From Anaerolineaceae bacterium (GTDB lineage Bacteria > Chloroflexota > Anaerolineae > Aggregatilineales > Phototrophicaceae): a stretch of 64,000 nt of DNA. Location: the NCBI GenBank assembly GCA_002699585.1, contig PABP01000009.1:545750-609749 (forward strand), in the 5' to 3' direction. The notes below the pieces were generated by a model. That model searched no databases, had not been told where the DNA came from, and saw only the letters and a program-made list of their open reading frames with translations. Both the position numbers and the translations under genes were made by a program. Shown here piece after piece: positions 36,473 through 44,627 of the stretch. The number at the start of each line of letters is the position of its first letter. The stretch's first letter is position 1.

Positions 36473-37750
36473 ATGTCGAGGCGTTGGCAAAAAATCCTGA
36501 ACGAAAATCTAGCATGGTTTTTTGGGGCGCTGATACTGGCGTTCTTTGTGTGGTATGTCGCCACTCTCCAGGCTGATCCCTTCACGACACGCACGTTTAG
36601 CATTCCCATTCGGTTGGACGTCAGCGAGGGGCTAATCGTCACCAACACGCCGCCGGAAAGTGCAAATATAACCATTACGGGCCAGCAGTCGGTGATGAGT
36701 CGTATCAGTCGGGAAGATATTGTCATTCGGGCGGATTTGACGGATGCCAGCCCCGGTGTGCAGACCGTTCAACTGGTTGGCGAGGTCAACCGGATAGCCA
36801 GCATCGACGATACCCGTCCGACCCAGATTACCGTGGAGTTGGAACGCATCGAATCCGGTCAGAAGCCGGTCGTCATTGAAACGACCGAGCCGCCTGCGGA
36901 TATCACCGCCGAGCAGCCTTTGGTTTCGCCGCTGGATGTGAACGTCAGTGGGGCCAGTAGTGATGTTCAAAGCGTTGTCGATGTCTATGGCGAGGTTGAT
37001 CTGAGCGAATCGCGTTCTGCGCTGGAAACGCAGGTGACACTCATCCCACGCGATGAAAATGGCCGTCGTGTGGAGAATGTCACACTCGACCCAACTACCG
37101 CGCGTGTCAGCGTCAACATGTACCGTCGTGACGATGTGCTGCGCCTGGCTGTTCGTCCTAATTTACAACTGGAAACGACCGAAGATGGTTACACGCTCAC
37201 GACCATCCGCTCGGACCCCACGGAGGTTTTTGTGCGGGGGACCGGTACGGCTCTAGCAGATTTGGGTGATACGGTTTACACCGAACCCATCAGCCTGACG
37301 GGCCGCACGGCAGACTTCCAGGTGACAGTCCCGCTGGACTTACCTGCCGATGTGGTTGTGCTCCCGGCTAATGACCGCAATGTATCGGTTGAGGTTGGCA
37401 TTGAAGCGCAAATGAGTGTTGTGCAATTTGATTCCGTGCCTGTTGATTTCATCGGCTTGGGCGAGGGCCTGTCATTGGATACCACCGCGTCGACCATCTC
37501 AGTCGTCATCAACGCCCCGCGCATCCTGCTCGATGACCTGACAGCAGACGATGTCCATGCCGTTGTTGATGTCAGCGGATTGGGCGCAGGTGAATACGAA
37601 ATCGCACCACAGGTGAACCTGATGCGCGGTCAGGCTCAGGCCGAGAGTATCATCTCGCTGCCGAACTTGATGAACGTAGTGATTACGGCGCCGGAATCAG
37701 CAGAGGCTACACCCACTGCAACGTCTGATGCAGGCACGACAGACGACTGA
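36473..37750 (+). CDS. cdaR: YbbR-domain regulator of diadenylate cyclase
   Basis: 425 residues with one N-terminal membrane anchor (about 14-32, WFFGALILAFFVWYV) and an extracytoplasmic region built of repeated YbbR domains (four can be counted from recurring patterns such as VSGASSDVQSV and VRGTGTALADL). CdaR-type proteins bind CdaA and modulate c-di-AMP synthesis. It starts one base after the cdaA stop, so the two are translationally linked. The C-terminus ends in a short Thr/Ala-rich tail. Confidence 0.9.
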   Translation: MSRRWQKILNENLAWFFGALILAFFVWYVATLQADPFTTRTFSIPIRLDVSEGLIVTNTPPESANITITGQQSVMSRISREDIVIRADLTDASPGVQTVQLVGEVNRIASIDDTRPTQITVELERIESGQKPVVIETTEPPADITAEQPLVSPLDVNVSGASSDVQSVVDVYGEVDLSESRSALETQVTLIPRDENGRRVENVTLDPTTARVSVNMYRRDDVLRLAVRPNLQLETTEDGYTLTTIRSDPTEVFVRGTGTALADLGDTVYTEPISLTGRTADFQVTVPLDLPADVVVLPANDRNVSVEVGIEAQMSVVQFDSVPVDFIGLGEGLSLDTTASTISVVINAPRILLDDLTADDVHAVVDVSGLGAGEYEIAPQVNLMRGQAQAESIISLPNLMNVVITAPESAEATPTATSDAGTTDD

Positions 37751-37783
37751 TCTCCGCTACTTTAATACATCTCTTGCAAACAT

Positions 37784-37815
37784 GGCTACATCCACCGCGA
37801 TGTAGCCTGTATAAT
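37784..37815 (+). promoter_or_regulatory. Hairpin and -10 element upstream of der
   Basis: GGCTACATC pairs with GATGTAGCC (37784-37792 with 37799-37807), directly followed by TATAAT at 37810-37815, about 33 bases upstream of the der start. The stem occupies the -35 to -10 spacer, so it could influence promoter access or end the cdaAR transcript. Confidence 0.4.
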
Positions 37816-37847
37816 ATAGCGTCAAGCATTGTGAGAGATAAACCAAC

Positions 37848-39242
37848 ATGGCACGTAAACCCATTGTCGCGCTCGTTGGGCGTCCCAACGTCGGCAAAAG
37901 TTCATTATTCAACCGCCTGGTGGGCGAACGCATGGCCGTGATCCATGATATTCCTGGCACGACGCGCGACCGCCTACAAAGCGAATCCTTCTGGAATGGC
38001 ATTACCTTCCACGTTATTGATACGGGCGGCATCGAAGTCTACCAACCGAAAGGCACCCGTGACGAGTCACCATTGGCCGAGGGCAGCAAGGATTTTGTCC
38101 CTCAGATCGAAGCCCAGGCCCGCGCCGCCATCACCGAAGCGGACGTGATTATTATGGTGGTGGATATTCAGCAGGGTGTTACTGCGGCTGATGAAACCAT
38201 CGCCGAGATTTTGCGCCGCTCCGATAAGCCGGTCGTCGTCGCTGCCAACAAAGCCGATGATCGTAAATACGAAAACGAAGCCTTTGACTTCTACTCGCTC
38301 GGCCTGGGGCAGGTGATTGCGATTAGCTCCATTCATGGGCTGGGTGTCGGTGATATGCTCGATGTCGTTGCTGAGGAACTCAAAACCATTTCTGCGGATT
38401 GGCCGCACGAAGGCGAGGGCGAAGAAGACGACAGCCTGCGCATCGCCATTGTCGGTCGCCCGAATGCCGGTAAGAGTACCTTGCTCAACAAATTGATCGG
38501 CCAGGAGCGTGCGATTGTCAGTCCCATTGCCGGGACCACGCGCGATGCCATCGACACGACCCTGCGCTGGCACGGCGAAGACATCACCATCATTGATACG
38601 GCGGGGATGCGTCGTAAGGGCCGTATTGACCCCGGCGTGGAGCGCTTTAGCGTCGTCCGCGCCTTCGAGGCTATCGAGCGCGCCCATGTGGCTGTTCTGG
38701 TCATTGATGCCGAAATAGGCGTCACCGAGCAGGATGAGCACATTGCAGGCTACGTCATCGAGAAATACAAGGGCCTGGTGATCGTCGTCAATAAGTGGGA
38801 TGCCGTCGAAAAAGACGCCCATACCATGCATAGCTTTTTGGAAGTCGTACGCGAGCGGCTGCACTTTGTGCCCTATGCTCCGGTGATCTTCATTAGCGCT
38901 CTGTCAGGCCAGCGCATTCACCTGGTTCTTGAAACAGCGTATCGTGTCTTTGAGAATCGTTTCATCCGTGTACCGACTTCGGAATTGAACCAGATTCTGC
39001 GGGATGCGCTGGAGCGCCACGCACCGCCGGATAAGGGGGCCAAACGTCTCAAGATTTTCTATGGGTCGCAGGTACGCACAGATCCACCGTTGTTCCTATT
39101 CCATATCAACGAAAAGCGGCTGCTGCACTTTACCTATGAGCGTTATCTGGAAAATCGTATTCGGGAGGCATACCCGTTTGAAGGAACTCCCATTCGGCTC
39201 AGCTTCCGTGAGCGCAAACGGGACGAAGAACAACAGAAATAG
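37848..39242 (+). CDS. der: Ribosome-associated GTPase Der (EngA)
   Basis: An essential double GTPase acting in 50S ribosome assembly. 464 residues with two G domains: GRPNVGKSS, DTGGIE and NKADD in the first; GRPNAGKST, DTAGMRRKG and NKWDA in the second. A KH-like C-terminal domain ends in FEGTPIRLSFRERK. It is convergent with the adenylate cyclase gene, only 11 bases apart, and no terminator is visible between them. Confidence 0.97.
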   Translation: MARKPIVALVGRPNVGKSSLFNRLVGERMAVIHDIPGTTRDRLQSESFWNGITFHVIDTGGIEVYQPKGTRDESPLAEGSKDFVPQIEAQARAAITEADVIIMVVDIQQGVTAADETIAEILRRSDKPVVVAANKADDRKYENEAFDFYSLGLGQVIAISSIHGLGVGDMLDVVAEELKTISADWPHEGEGEEDDSLRIAIVGRPNAGKSTLLNKLIGQERAIVSPIAGTTRDAIDTTLRWHGEDITIIDTAGMRRKGRIDPGVERFSVVRAFEAIERAHVAVLVIDAEIGVTEQDEHIAGYVIEKYKGLVIVVNKWDAVEKDAHTMHSFLEVVRERLHFVPYAPVIFISALSGQRIHLVLETAYRVFENRFIRVPTSELNQILRDALERHAPPDKGAKRLKIFYGSQVRTDPPLFLFHINEKRLLHFTYERYLENRIREAYPFEGTPIRLSFRERKRDEEQQK

Positions 39243-39253
39243 ATCGTTCGGCG

Positions 39254-40849
39254 CTAGCGCAGGGGTTTGAGGTCAACCAGTTCGTAGGCAATCGTCGGCT
39301 GCTGACGGCCTTTGACTCGTAGCTTGCCCAAGGGGTTAGCCACAACCAGATCGCCCAACCGCTTGACGACCGATTCATCCACCAAAATCTGACCAGGCTT
39401 CGCCAGTTCTTGTAGACGCTTGGTCAGGTTGACGGTATCGCCAATCGCCGTGTAGTTCATGGCATTTTCATTGCCGATATAACCCACAACCGCGTCACCC
39501 ACATTGACACCAATACTGTATGACAGCTTGTATCCGTGCTGCACGTTGACTTCATGTGCGGCATGCATCATGGCCAGGGCGGCTTCAGTCGCGCGATGGA
39601 CGTGATCTTGCATGGAGTTTGGCGCATTGAAAATGGCCATCAGGCCATCGCCCATGAACTTATCGAGTGTCCCATCCCAACCAATGATGACCCCCGCTGC
39701 CAGGTTCAGATAATGGTTGAGTGTCTCCATGACCTGTTCGGGGGCGGCATTTTCACTCCACGACGTATAGCCGCGAATGTCAGCGAACACGACGCTGATT
39801 TCCTGGCGATGCCCACCGAGTTCGACACCTTCTGGCCGGGATAGCGCTTGCTGCACCACCGATGGTGGCACAAAGCGCTCAAACGTGTTCTGGACCTTTT
39901 CTTTGCTGGCTTCCAGTTCTTTATACAGGCGGCTGTTCTGGATGGCGACGGCGGCGTAGTCACTTAGGGCTTCGAGTAGCTCCCGGTCGCCCGCATGGAA
40001 CTCGCGCGAGCTAGCTGTATAGTTGGCGACGCTTAAAATGCCGACAATCTGCCCCTGAATGCTCAAGGGCGCATAGGCCATTGCAATCGGTTTGTTGGGA
40101 TGTTTGCGCAATTGTTCTGGCCCGAACAGCATGGCGGCTTCCGTCTGGATGACGTGACGCGCAATTGGGTCGTCAATTTGTCGTGAACAGGGGCGGGCAT
40201 GAGTCAATGTCTGGTTGATCTCTGCCCGGCAAACCAGGTTACCGTCTTCAATTAGCGACAGTTGGCCTTCTTCAGCGACACAGATGCGGGATGCTGCCTG
40301 TACGATGCGCGGTAGCAAATCCGCCATATCGCTGATGGACGTCACATTTTTGCCGACTTCATACAACGTGTTAAGCTGTTGCACCCGATGCTGCAATTCC
40401 TGATTGGCTTTGAGAACACGTTGGGTGAGGGCTTCTTTCTCCCGCCGCAGCCGGGTTTCCGCCAGGGCATATTCGATGGCTTCCAGCATTTCTTCAGGAT
40501 AGAAGGGCTTGCGTACATAATCTTTGACGCCCAGACGATAGACCTCAATCGCGATGTCTTCCGAGCCTTTGGAGGTCATCAAGATCACCGGGATATCCAG
40601 ATTGTGGCGATTGAGCTGTTCCAGCAGTTGGGCGCCGTTCATGCGCGGCATATGGAAGTCAAGCAGAATCAGGTCAGGTTGATGCTGCACGGCCATCTTG
40701 AGGCCCTCACGTCCATCGTGGGCCAGGACATGGCTGTAGCCTGCGGGTGTCAGGACGTGCTCGACAACAAAGTCAAGCATATCTTGACCGTCATCTACGA
40801 CCAGGATCTTTTCTTGCACTGCGACGTCTTGCAGTTTGGTGACCTGCAT
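39254..40849 (-). CDS. Receiver-GAF-class III adenylate cyclase
   Basis: 531 residues. The N-terminal receiver (about 12-130) has VVDDGQD, the phospho-acceptor in LLDFHMPRM, the Thr in LMTSKG and the Lys in VRKPF. A coiled-coil and a GAF domain follow (about 165-320, with APLSIQGQIVGILSVANY). The class III cyclase domain (about 345-531) keeps both metal Asp residues (FADIRGYTSW and MGDGLMAIF), the Lys in DKFMGDG and the Asp in AIGDTVN that favour adenine, and the Asn/Arg of NLTKRL. It should therefore make cAMP in response to phosphorylation and a small ligand. The ATG at 40849 has an AGGTAGG upstream. Confidence 0.93.
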   Translation of the reverse strand: MQVTKLQDVAVQEKILVVDDGQDMLDFVVEHVLTPAGYSHVLAHDGREGLKMAVQHQPDLILLDFHMPRMNGAQLLEQLNRHNLDIPVILMTSKGSEDIAIEVYRLGVKDYVRKPFYPEEMLEAIEYALAETRLRREKEALTQRVLKANQELQHRVQQLNTLYEVGKNVTSISDMADLLPRIVQAASRICVAEEGQLSLIEDGNLVCRAEINQTLTHARPCSRQIDDPIARHVIQTEAAMLFGPEQLRKHPNKPIAMAYAPLSIQGQIVGILSVANYTASSREFHAGDRELLEALSDYAAVAIQNSRLYKELEASKEKVQNTFERFVPPSVVQQALSRPEGVELGGHRQEISVVFADIRGYTSWSENAAPEQVMETLNHYLNLAAGVIIGWDGTLDKFMGDGLMAIFNAPNSMQDHVHRATEAALAMMHAAHEVNVQHGYKLSYSIGVNVGDAVVGYIGNENAMNYTAIGDTVNLTKRLQELAKPGQILVDESVVKRLGDLVVANPLGKLRVKGRQQPTIAYELVDLKPLR

Positions 40850-40911
40850 AGCCTACCTGAATAATGTTGAATTTATGATTTTCATAACATAACTACATTA
40901 TAATGCAAAAT

Positions 40912-40954
40912 AATAATTAATTTCATGAAATATCTTGATGAAAAATTAATTATT
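40912..40954. repeat. AT-rich inverted repeat between the cyclase and signal peptidase genes
   Basis: AATAATTAATTTCAT (40912-40926) and its near complement at 40938-40954 (two-base bulge) flank a short spacer in a very AT-rich divergent promoter region. It could be an operator or simply promoter-region DNA structure. Confidence 0.5.
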
Positions 40955-40983
40955 CGATAATCGTATTATCTTAAGACTTGGCA

Positions 40984-41012
40984 TTGCACCCAGGAATTCA
41001 GCTTACTATAAT
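40984..41012 (+). promoter_or_regulatory. Promoter of the signal peptidase cluster
   Basis: TTGCAC at 40984-40989 and TATAAT at 41007-41012 with a 17-base spacer. A second, extended -10 (TGATACAAT, 41071-41079) lies nearer the gene. Confidence 0.6.
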
Positions 41013-41115
41013 GCGCATAATGCCGCAAACGTGCCATACAGCTAACCAAACGAGCAAACCTGCGAATTGATGATACAATGCGGATGTTAGCCCACAAGAG
41101 ACCGACTGTTTAATT

Positions 41116-41682
41116 GTGAAGCATGCGCCCTTGCCGCGCCCTAAAATGCGCGCACCCATCTTCTTACGAGAAGTACTCGACCGGATTATTCTCATCGTTG
41201 CTATCTACGCCTTGATTAACATGGCGAGTGTTCGTTATGTTGTCGATGGCATGAGCATGGAACCCAACTTCCACGATCAGGAATACTTGATTGTCAGTCG
41301 CATCAATTATTTGCTAGGCGAGCCGGAAATGGGCGATATCATTGTCTTTCATTTCCCAGATAATCCGCTGGAAGATTACATCAAGCGCGTGATTGGCGTC
41401 CCTGGCGATGTCGTGGAAATGAGAGATACCTATGTTTTTGTTAATGGCAATCTGATTGAAGAGGCGTACATTAATGAGCCATGCACTGTCAATAGTTGCA
41501 GCGACCGTGTGTGGCAGCTCGGCCCGGATGAGTTCTTTGTCATGGGCGATAATCGCAATCGCAGCAGCGATTCGCGGGCTTTTGGTCCCGTAGGCCGCGA
41601 GTTCATCATTGGCGAAGTGGTGTTTCGTTATTGGCCCTTGGAGAACATCGGCTTGATGCATCAGTATGCATTTACAGATTAA
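41116..41682 (+). CDS. lepB: Signal peptidase I, first of three
   Basis: A 188-residue membrane protease that removes signal peptides outside the membrane. One N-terminal membrane segment (about residues 20-38) is followed by the catalytic Ser in DGMSMEPNF, the Lys in YIKRVIGVPGD, and the conserved MGDNRNRSSDSR box. Between these, a pair of cysteines (CTVNSC) recurs in similar form in the two following paralogues. The start is GTG at 41116; no strong ribosome site is seen. The gap to the next copy is 76 bases. Confidence 0.93.
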   Translation: MKHAPLPRPKMRAPIFLREVLDRIILIVAIYALINMASVRYVVDGMSMEPNFHDQEYLIVSRINYLLGEPEMGDIIVFHFPDNPLEDYIKRVIGVPGDVVEMRDTYVFVNGNLIEEAYINEPCTVNSCSDRVWQLGPDEFFVMGDNRNRSSDSRAFGPVGREFIIGEVVFRYWPLENIGLMHQYAFTD

Positions 41683-41758
41683 CAACGACGCACGAGCAAG
41701 AAACTGACTACTGACTGAAAACAGACAATGGGGCGGTTCACCGCCGACGAGTGACTAC

Positions 41759-42439
41759 ATGATTGAATCAACACAGCCAACACAGCCCGACTCACAGCCG
41801 TCACCTGCTGAAGACACCCAACAAACTGACGTATTGCAGCCCGATGCACCTGAAGCTGCATCGCTCAATGTGTCACCACCATCGACAGAAGCGGAAACCC
41901 GTCGCCCGCGCCTGCGTGTTCCCAGCTTCTTAGGCGAACTGGTACGGACGGTGGTCTTCGTCGTGCTGGCAACGGCGCTCTTTGACCTGGCGATTCCGCG
42001 CTCAGTTGTTGAAGGCAGCAGCATGGTCCCCACCTTCCATGATGGCGACCGGCTGGTGATTAGCCGTGTGCATTTGCTGTTTGGCGATATTGACTACAAT
42101 AACATCATCGTCTTTAACTCGATGAATGTTAACGAGCCAAATACCATGATTATCAAGCGCGTGGTTGGTCTGCCGGGTGATACCATCGAATTCCGTGAGC
42201 AGCGCGTCTATCGCAATGGCGAAGAATTAGACGAAGACTATATCAACGAAGTCTGTACGGCCTATAAATGCCCGGACCAGATGACGACCCTCGGCCCGGA
42301 AGAATACTTCGTCATGGGCGACAATCGCAACCACAGCCTGGATTCCCGGCGTTATGGGGCTGTCACGCTCGATCATGTTGTGGGGCGCGTGGTGCTGCGC
42401 TACTGGCCCCTGGAAGGCATCGGACTGATCGACGAATAA
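41759..42439 (+). CDS. lepB: Signal peptidase I, second of three
   Basis: 226 residues. It differs from the first copy by an N-terminal extension of about 50 Pro/Ser/Glu/Gln-rich residues before the membrane segment (about 62-80). The catalytic Ser is in GSSMVPTFHDGDR and the Lys in IIKRVVGLPGD, with MGDNRNHSLDSR near the C-terminus. The cysteine pair appears as CTAYKC. An ATG at 41759 begins the frame. It lies 31 bases before the third copy and is probably co-transcribed. Confidence 0.93.
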   Translation: MIESTQPTQPDSQPSPAEDTQQTDVLQPDAPEAASLNVSPPSTEAETRRPRLRVPSFLGELVRTVVFVVLATALFDLAIPRSVVEGSSMVPTFHDGDRLVISRVHLLFGDIDYNNIIVFNSMNVNEPNTMIIKRVVGLPGDTIEFREQRVYRNGEELDEDYINEVCTAYKCPDQMTTLGPEEYFVMGDNRNHSLDSRRYGAVTLDHVVGRVVLRYWPLEGIGLIDE

Positions 42440-42470
42440 GCACAGGTACGCCTTATCGACTACCATCTGG

Positions 42471-43106
42471 ATGGCCCTATCTATGACCTTACCAAACCCA
42501 ACAAAGGATCTACCTGTACCCAGCAAGCGACCGCAACTGCGTGTCAGCGGTTTCTGGACGGAAACCTTGCGTACGGTGGTCCTGGTGTTTGTGGTGACTG
42601 TGTTGTTTGATATAGCCATTCCACGCTCATTGGTGGAAGGCCGCAGTATGCAGCCCACATTCCAGGATGGCAATCGACTGATTATCAGCCGCGTGCATTA
42701 CATGTTCGATGATCCCACTTATGGCGATGTCATCGTGTTCAACTCCATGCGTGAGCGCGAAGTTGGTGTGATGCTCATCAAGCGGGTGATTGGCCTGCCC
42801 GGTGACACTGTGGAAATTCGCAACCAGCAGGTTTACATCAATGGTGAACCGACCAGCACTGACTATACCTTTGAGGATTGCATGACCTGTTCAGATCGCA
42901 CGGTAACGCTCGGCCCGGATGAATTCTTCGTCATGGGTGATAATCGCAACCACAGTACCGACTCGCGTATCTTTGGTCCGGTAACGCGCGACCATATTGT
43001 GGGGCAGGTATTATTTCGGTACTGGCCCCCCAACGAATTTGGCATCATTCAATCCGTAGACCTTTTTGATAACCTTGATCCCACACCCACAGCCGTAAAT
43101 GAGTAA
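42471..43106 (+). CDS. lepB: Signal peptidase I, third of three
   Basis: 211 residues with one membrane segment (about 32-50), the catalytic Ser in GRSMQPTFQDGNR, the Lys in LIKRVIGLPGD and the MGDNRNHSTDSR box. The cysteine pair is CMTC, closer than in the other copies. It is most similar to the second copy, which points to a recent tandem duplication. Start ATG 42471; an ATG four codons later is an alternative. The stop overlaps the start of the zinc-ribbon gene. Confidence 0.93.
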   Translation: MALSMTLPNPTKDLPVPSKRPQLRVSGFWTETLRTVVLVFVVTVLFDIAIPRSLVEGRSMQPTFQDGNRLIISRVHYMFDDPTYGDVIVFNSMREREVGVMLIKRVIGLPGDTVEIRNQQVYINGEPTSTDYTFEDCMTCSDRTVTLGPDEFFVMGDNRNHSTDSRIFGPVTRDHIVGQVLFRYWPPNEFGIIQSVDLFDNLDPTPTAVNE

Positions 43107-43422
43107 CGCAATGCAAAAAAGCGCCATGCACAAACACGAATCTGCTCGTTGGTGCCCCAATTGCCAAATCGGCAAGCAAACAGCCAAAACCGTCACATTA
43201 ACTGCGCGTGTCAATGACACGCTGCTGCAAGTACCGGATGTAAGTTTGTATACCTGTGATATCTGCGGTTATGAAGAAATGGATGCCGACGTTAGCGAAA
43301 TGATCGACGAACTAAGCCATCTTGATGAGAATTCTGGCGAGGAAAAAACGGCCAATGGCGGCGAACATGCGACTCATCAGTCGCCTGCCGTATTCAATCA
43401 GAAAGACATTCACCTGAAGTAG
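43099..43422 (+). CDS. Small zinc-ribbon protein (YgiT/MqsA N-terminal type)
   Basis: 107 residues with two CxxC knuckles, WCPNC near residue 19 and TCDICGYEE near 53, enclosing a beta-rich stretch. This is the YgiT-type zinc-finger layout, found in MqsA antitoxins and in many stand-alone proteins. The helix-turn-helix half of MqsA is absent, and no toxin gene is adjacent. The C-terminal 35 residues are polar and disordered. It overlaps the third signal peptidase by eight bases, so translation is probably coupled. Confidence 0.75.
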   Translation: MSNAMQKSAMHKHESARWCPNCQIGKQTAKTVTLTARVNDTLLQVPDVSLYTCDICGYEEMDADVSEMIDELSHLDENSGEEKTANGGEHATHQSPAVFNQKDIHLK

Positions 43423-43476
43423 ATCATTTCACACGAGTATCTCATGTAATTCACTGTCATTTTCGGATTGCGACCC

Positions 43477-43505
43477 TTGACGCCACATCGGTCGTTTTAT
43501 ATACT
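43477..43505 (+). promoter_or_regulatory. Promoter of the tRNA-Glu gene
   Basis: TTGACG at 43477-43482 and TATACT at 43500-43505 with an ideal 17-base spacer, 14 bases before the tRNA. Confidence 0.75.
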
Positions 43506-43518
43506 GTTCCGAGCATAA

Positions 43519-43591
43519 GGCCCGTTCGTCTAGGGGACTAGGATGCCACCCTTTCAAGGTGGAGACAAGAGTTCGAATCTCTTACGGGCTA
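43519..43591 (+). tRNA. tRNA-Glu (anticodon TTC)
   Basis: A 73-base cloverleaf: the acceptor stem GGCCCGT pairs with ACGGGCT (one G-U at the first pair), the anticodon loop CTTTCAA contains TTC, and the T arm AAGAG-TTCGAAT-CTCTT is perfect. The discriminator is A, and CCA is not encoded. The last ten bases overlap the end of the serine recombinase remnant on the other strand, as expected for a tRNA used as an integration site. Confidence 0.93.
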
Positions 43592-44262
43592 CATACGGAG
43601 ACATACTCCGAACATTGAGAAGCAGTCGCCAAACGGCTGCTTTTTTTGTTCCTACCTACCACTGCTTGCATTTCCTTGGCCTTTACCTGGTCTGAAATAT
43701 GCTTCAAATAGGCAAAGGGTGGTAACAATACCATATTTACAATAGTTCCAAACCGAGCAGGGTCTAAATCCTCTATACGTGCTTTATGTTGGCGATATAA
43801 AGAGACAAGACTTATTTGATTGGATCGCCGTTTATCCTGCCATTCTTGCCAGAGTGAGTCCCAAACTTCATCTGTAATTTTACCAATGGTGTACAGGCGT
43901 GCTGTGCGTGTTTCTTCTTCGCTAATTGCTTTCAAAGCATCTTCTAATTGCTTTTCTTCACTGGGGCGTAGATGCCCAAGATTTTCAGCGACTTCTTTCG
44001 TATAGGCGTCTTGAATCGCAAGTATCTGATCAAGATTGATGTGGATTTGTTTTATCAATTGGGCGATTTGGTCATCAATGATTTCGCACTTAATATTGAT
44101 GTTGCTGCTCCAGACGCAGTAGTAAGCTGTGCCACCGCTTTTGCGACTGGAATTTGATGTAGAGACTGTAAGCTTAATTAAGTTGCAGGTATCCTCATTG
44201 TGAAGAAAAGCGAGTTCTTTTAGAAGATTGAAGTGCCGACGTTTAGCGATGCGGTGCCGCGA
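43582..44262 (-). pseudogene. 5'-truncated large serine recombinase (C-terminal remnant)
   Basis: The minus-strand frame is open for 227 codons after a TGA at 44265-44263. Its middle reads as the zinc-ribbon half of a large serine integrase (GGTAYYCVWSSNINIKCEI, then DDQIAQLIKQI), followed by the coiled-coil typical of that family (EEKQLEDALKAISEEETRTA, then LYTIGKITDEVWDSLWQEW). The resolvase catalytic domain with its active Ser and the recombinase domain are missing, and no upstream DNA encodes them. An internal TTG at 44058 would start a 158-residue product, but this is more likely relic DNA. The frame ends inside the 3' end of tRNA-Glu. Confidence 0.75.
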
Positions 44263-44327
44263 TCAGTAGATCTTCGAGAGTGTATTGACGGCTGGCTTTC
44301 TACGATCATTCTTAGTGGGAAGAAAAG

Positions 44328-44348
44328 ACCACTACCTAAGGTAGTGGT
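44328..44348. repeat. Perfect palindromic hairpin
   Basis: ACCACTACC and GGTAGTGGT around a TAA loop. Small subterminal hairpins of this kind are bound by IS200/IS605 transposases; whether this is such a relic is uncertain. Confidence 0.55.
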
Positions 44349-44372
44349 GTAAGCCAAGGTTAGACCAGAAAA

Positions 44373-44430
44373 GCGGGGTACGATAACCTCCCTGGAAGGT
44401 GCGAACTTCAAGGAGGGAAAAGTGTCCCGC
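44373..44430. ncRNA. Possible structured RNA or element end
   Basis: Nested stems GCGGG/CCCGC (outer), CCTCC/GGAGG (middle) and GAAG/CTTC (inner) make an elongated hairpin. It has no match to an RNA family I recognise; transcription is not shown. Confidence 0.3.
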
Positions 44431-44627
44431 CGATTCCACCAGTGTATTGAAACCCACAAGGTGTACACTTAATTGCAGCTTGCGCGCCCTACATACTGTC
44501 GTCGGGCATTATGCCACTAACAGTCAGTAGACAGAGCGGTCTCATCACTTATAATTTCAGTGATATGAGGTGATTTTGTTGGTTAATATCTTCTTCTTTA
44601 AGCAGAATCACTATTTTACAGAAGTTT

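Larger units (their letters stand above)
44263..44627. other. Gene-free structured stretch next to the recombinase remnant
   Basis: 365 bases without a convincing gene. It contains a perfect 9-base-pair hairpin (44328-44348) and a longer three-part stem-loop (44373-44430). A short plus-strand frame (44224-44349) ends in RPLPKVVV at the hairpin, and another (44353-44472) reads across the long stem-loop; neither is recognisable. An inverted repeat CTCAT-CACT...AGTGATATGAG lies at 44541-44569 just upstream of the next response regulator. Confidence 0.5.

Noticed and set aside
43582-44058. 158-residue protein as an intact stand-alone gene
   Set aside because: The recombinase similarity continues upstream of its TTG in the same frame, so the short product is better seen as part of a truncated gene.
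44224-44349. Short frame considered as the tail of an IS605-type tnpB gene
   Set aside because: No RuvC or zinc-finger motif of TnpB is present and the tail is not diagnostic, so it is kept only as a speculation in the findings.
44220-44468. 82-codon minus-strand frame next to the recombinase remnant
   Set aside because: It runs through both hairpins, has no ribosome site and no recognisable family.
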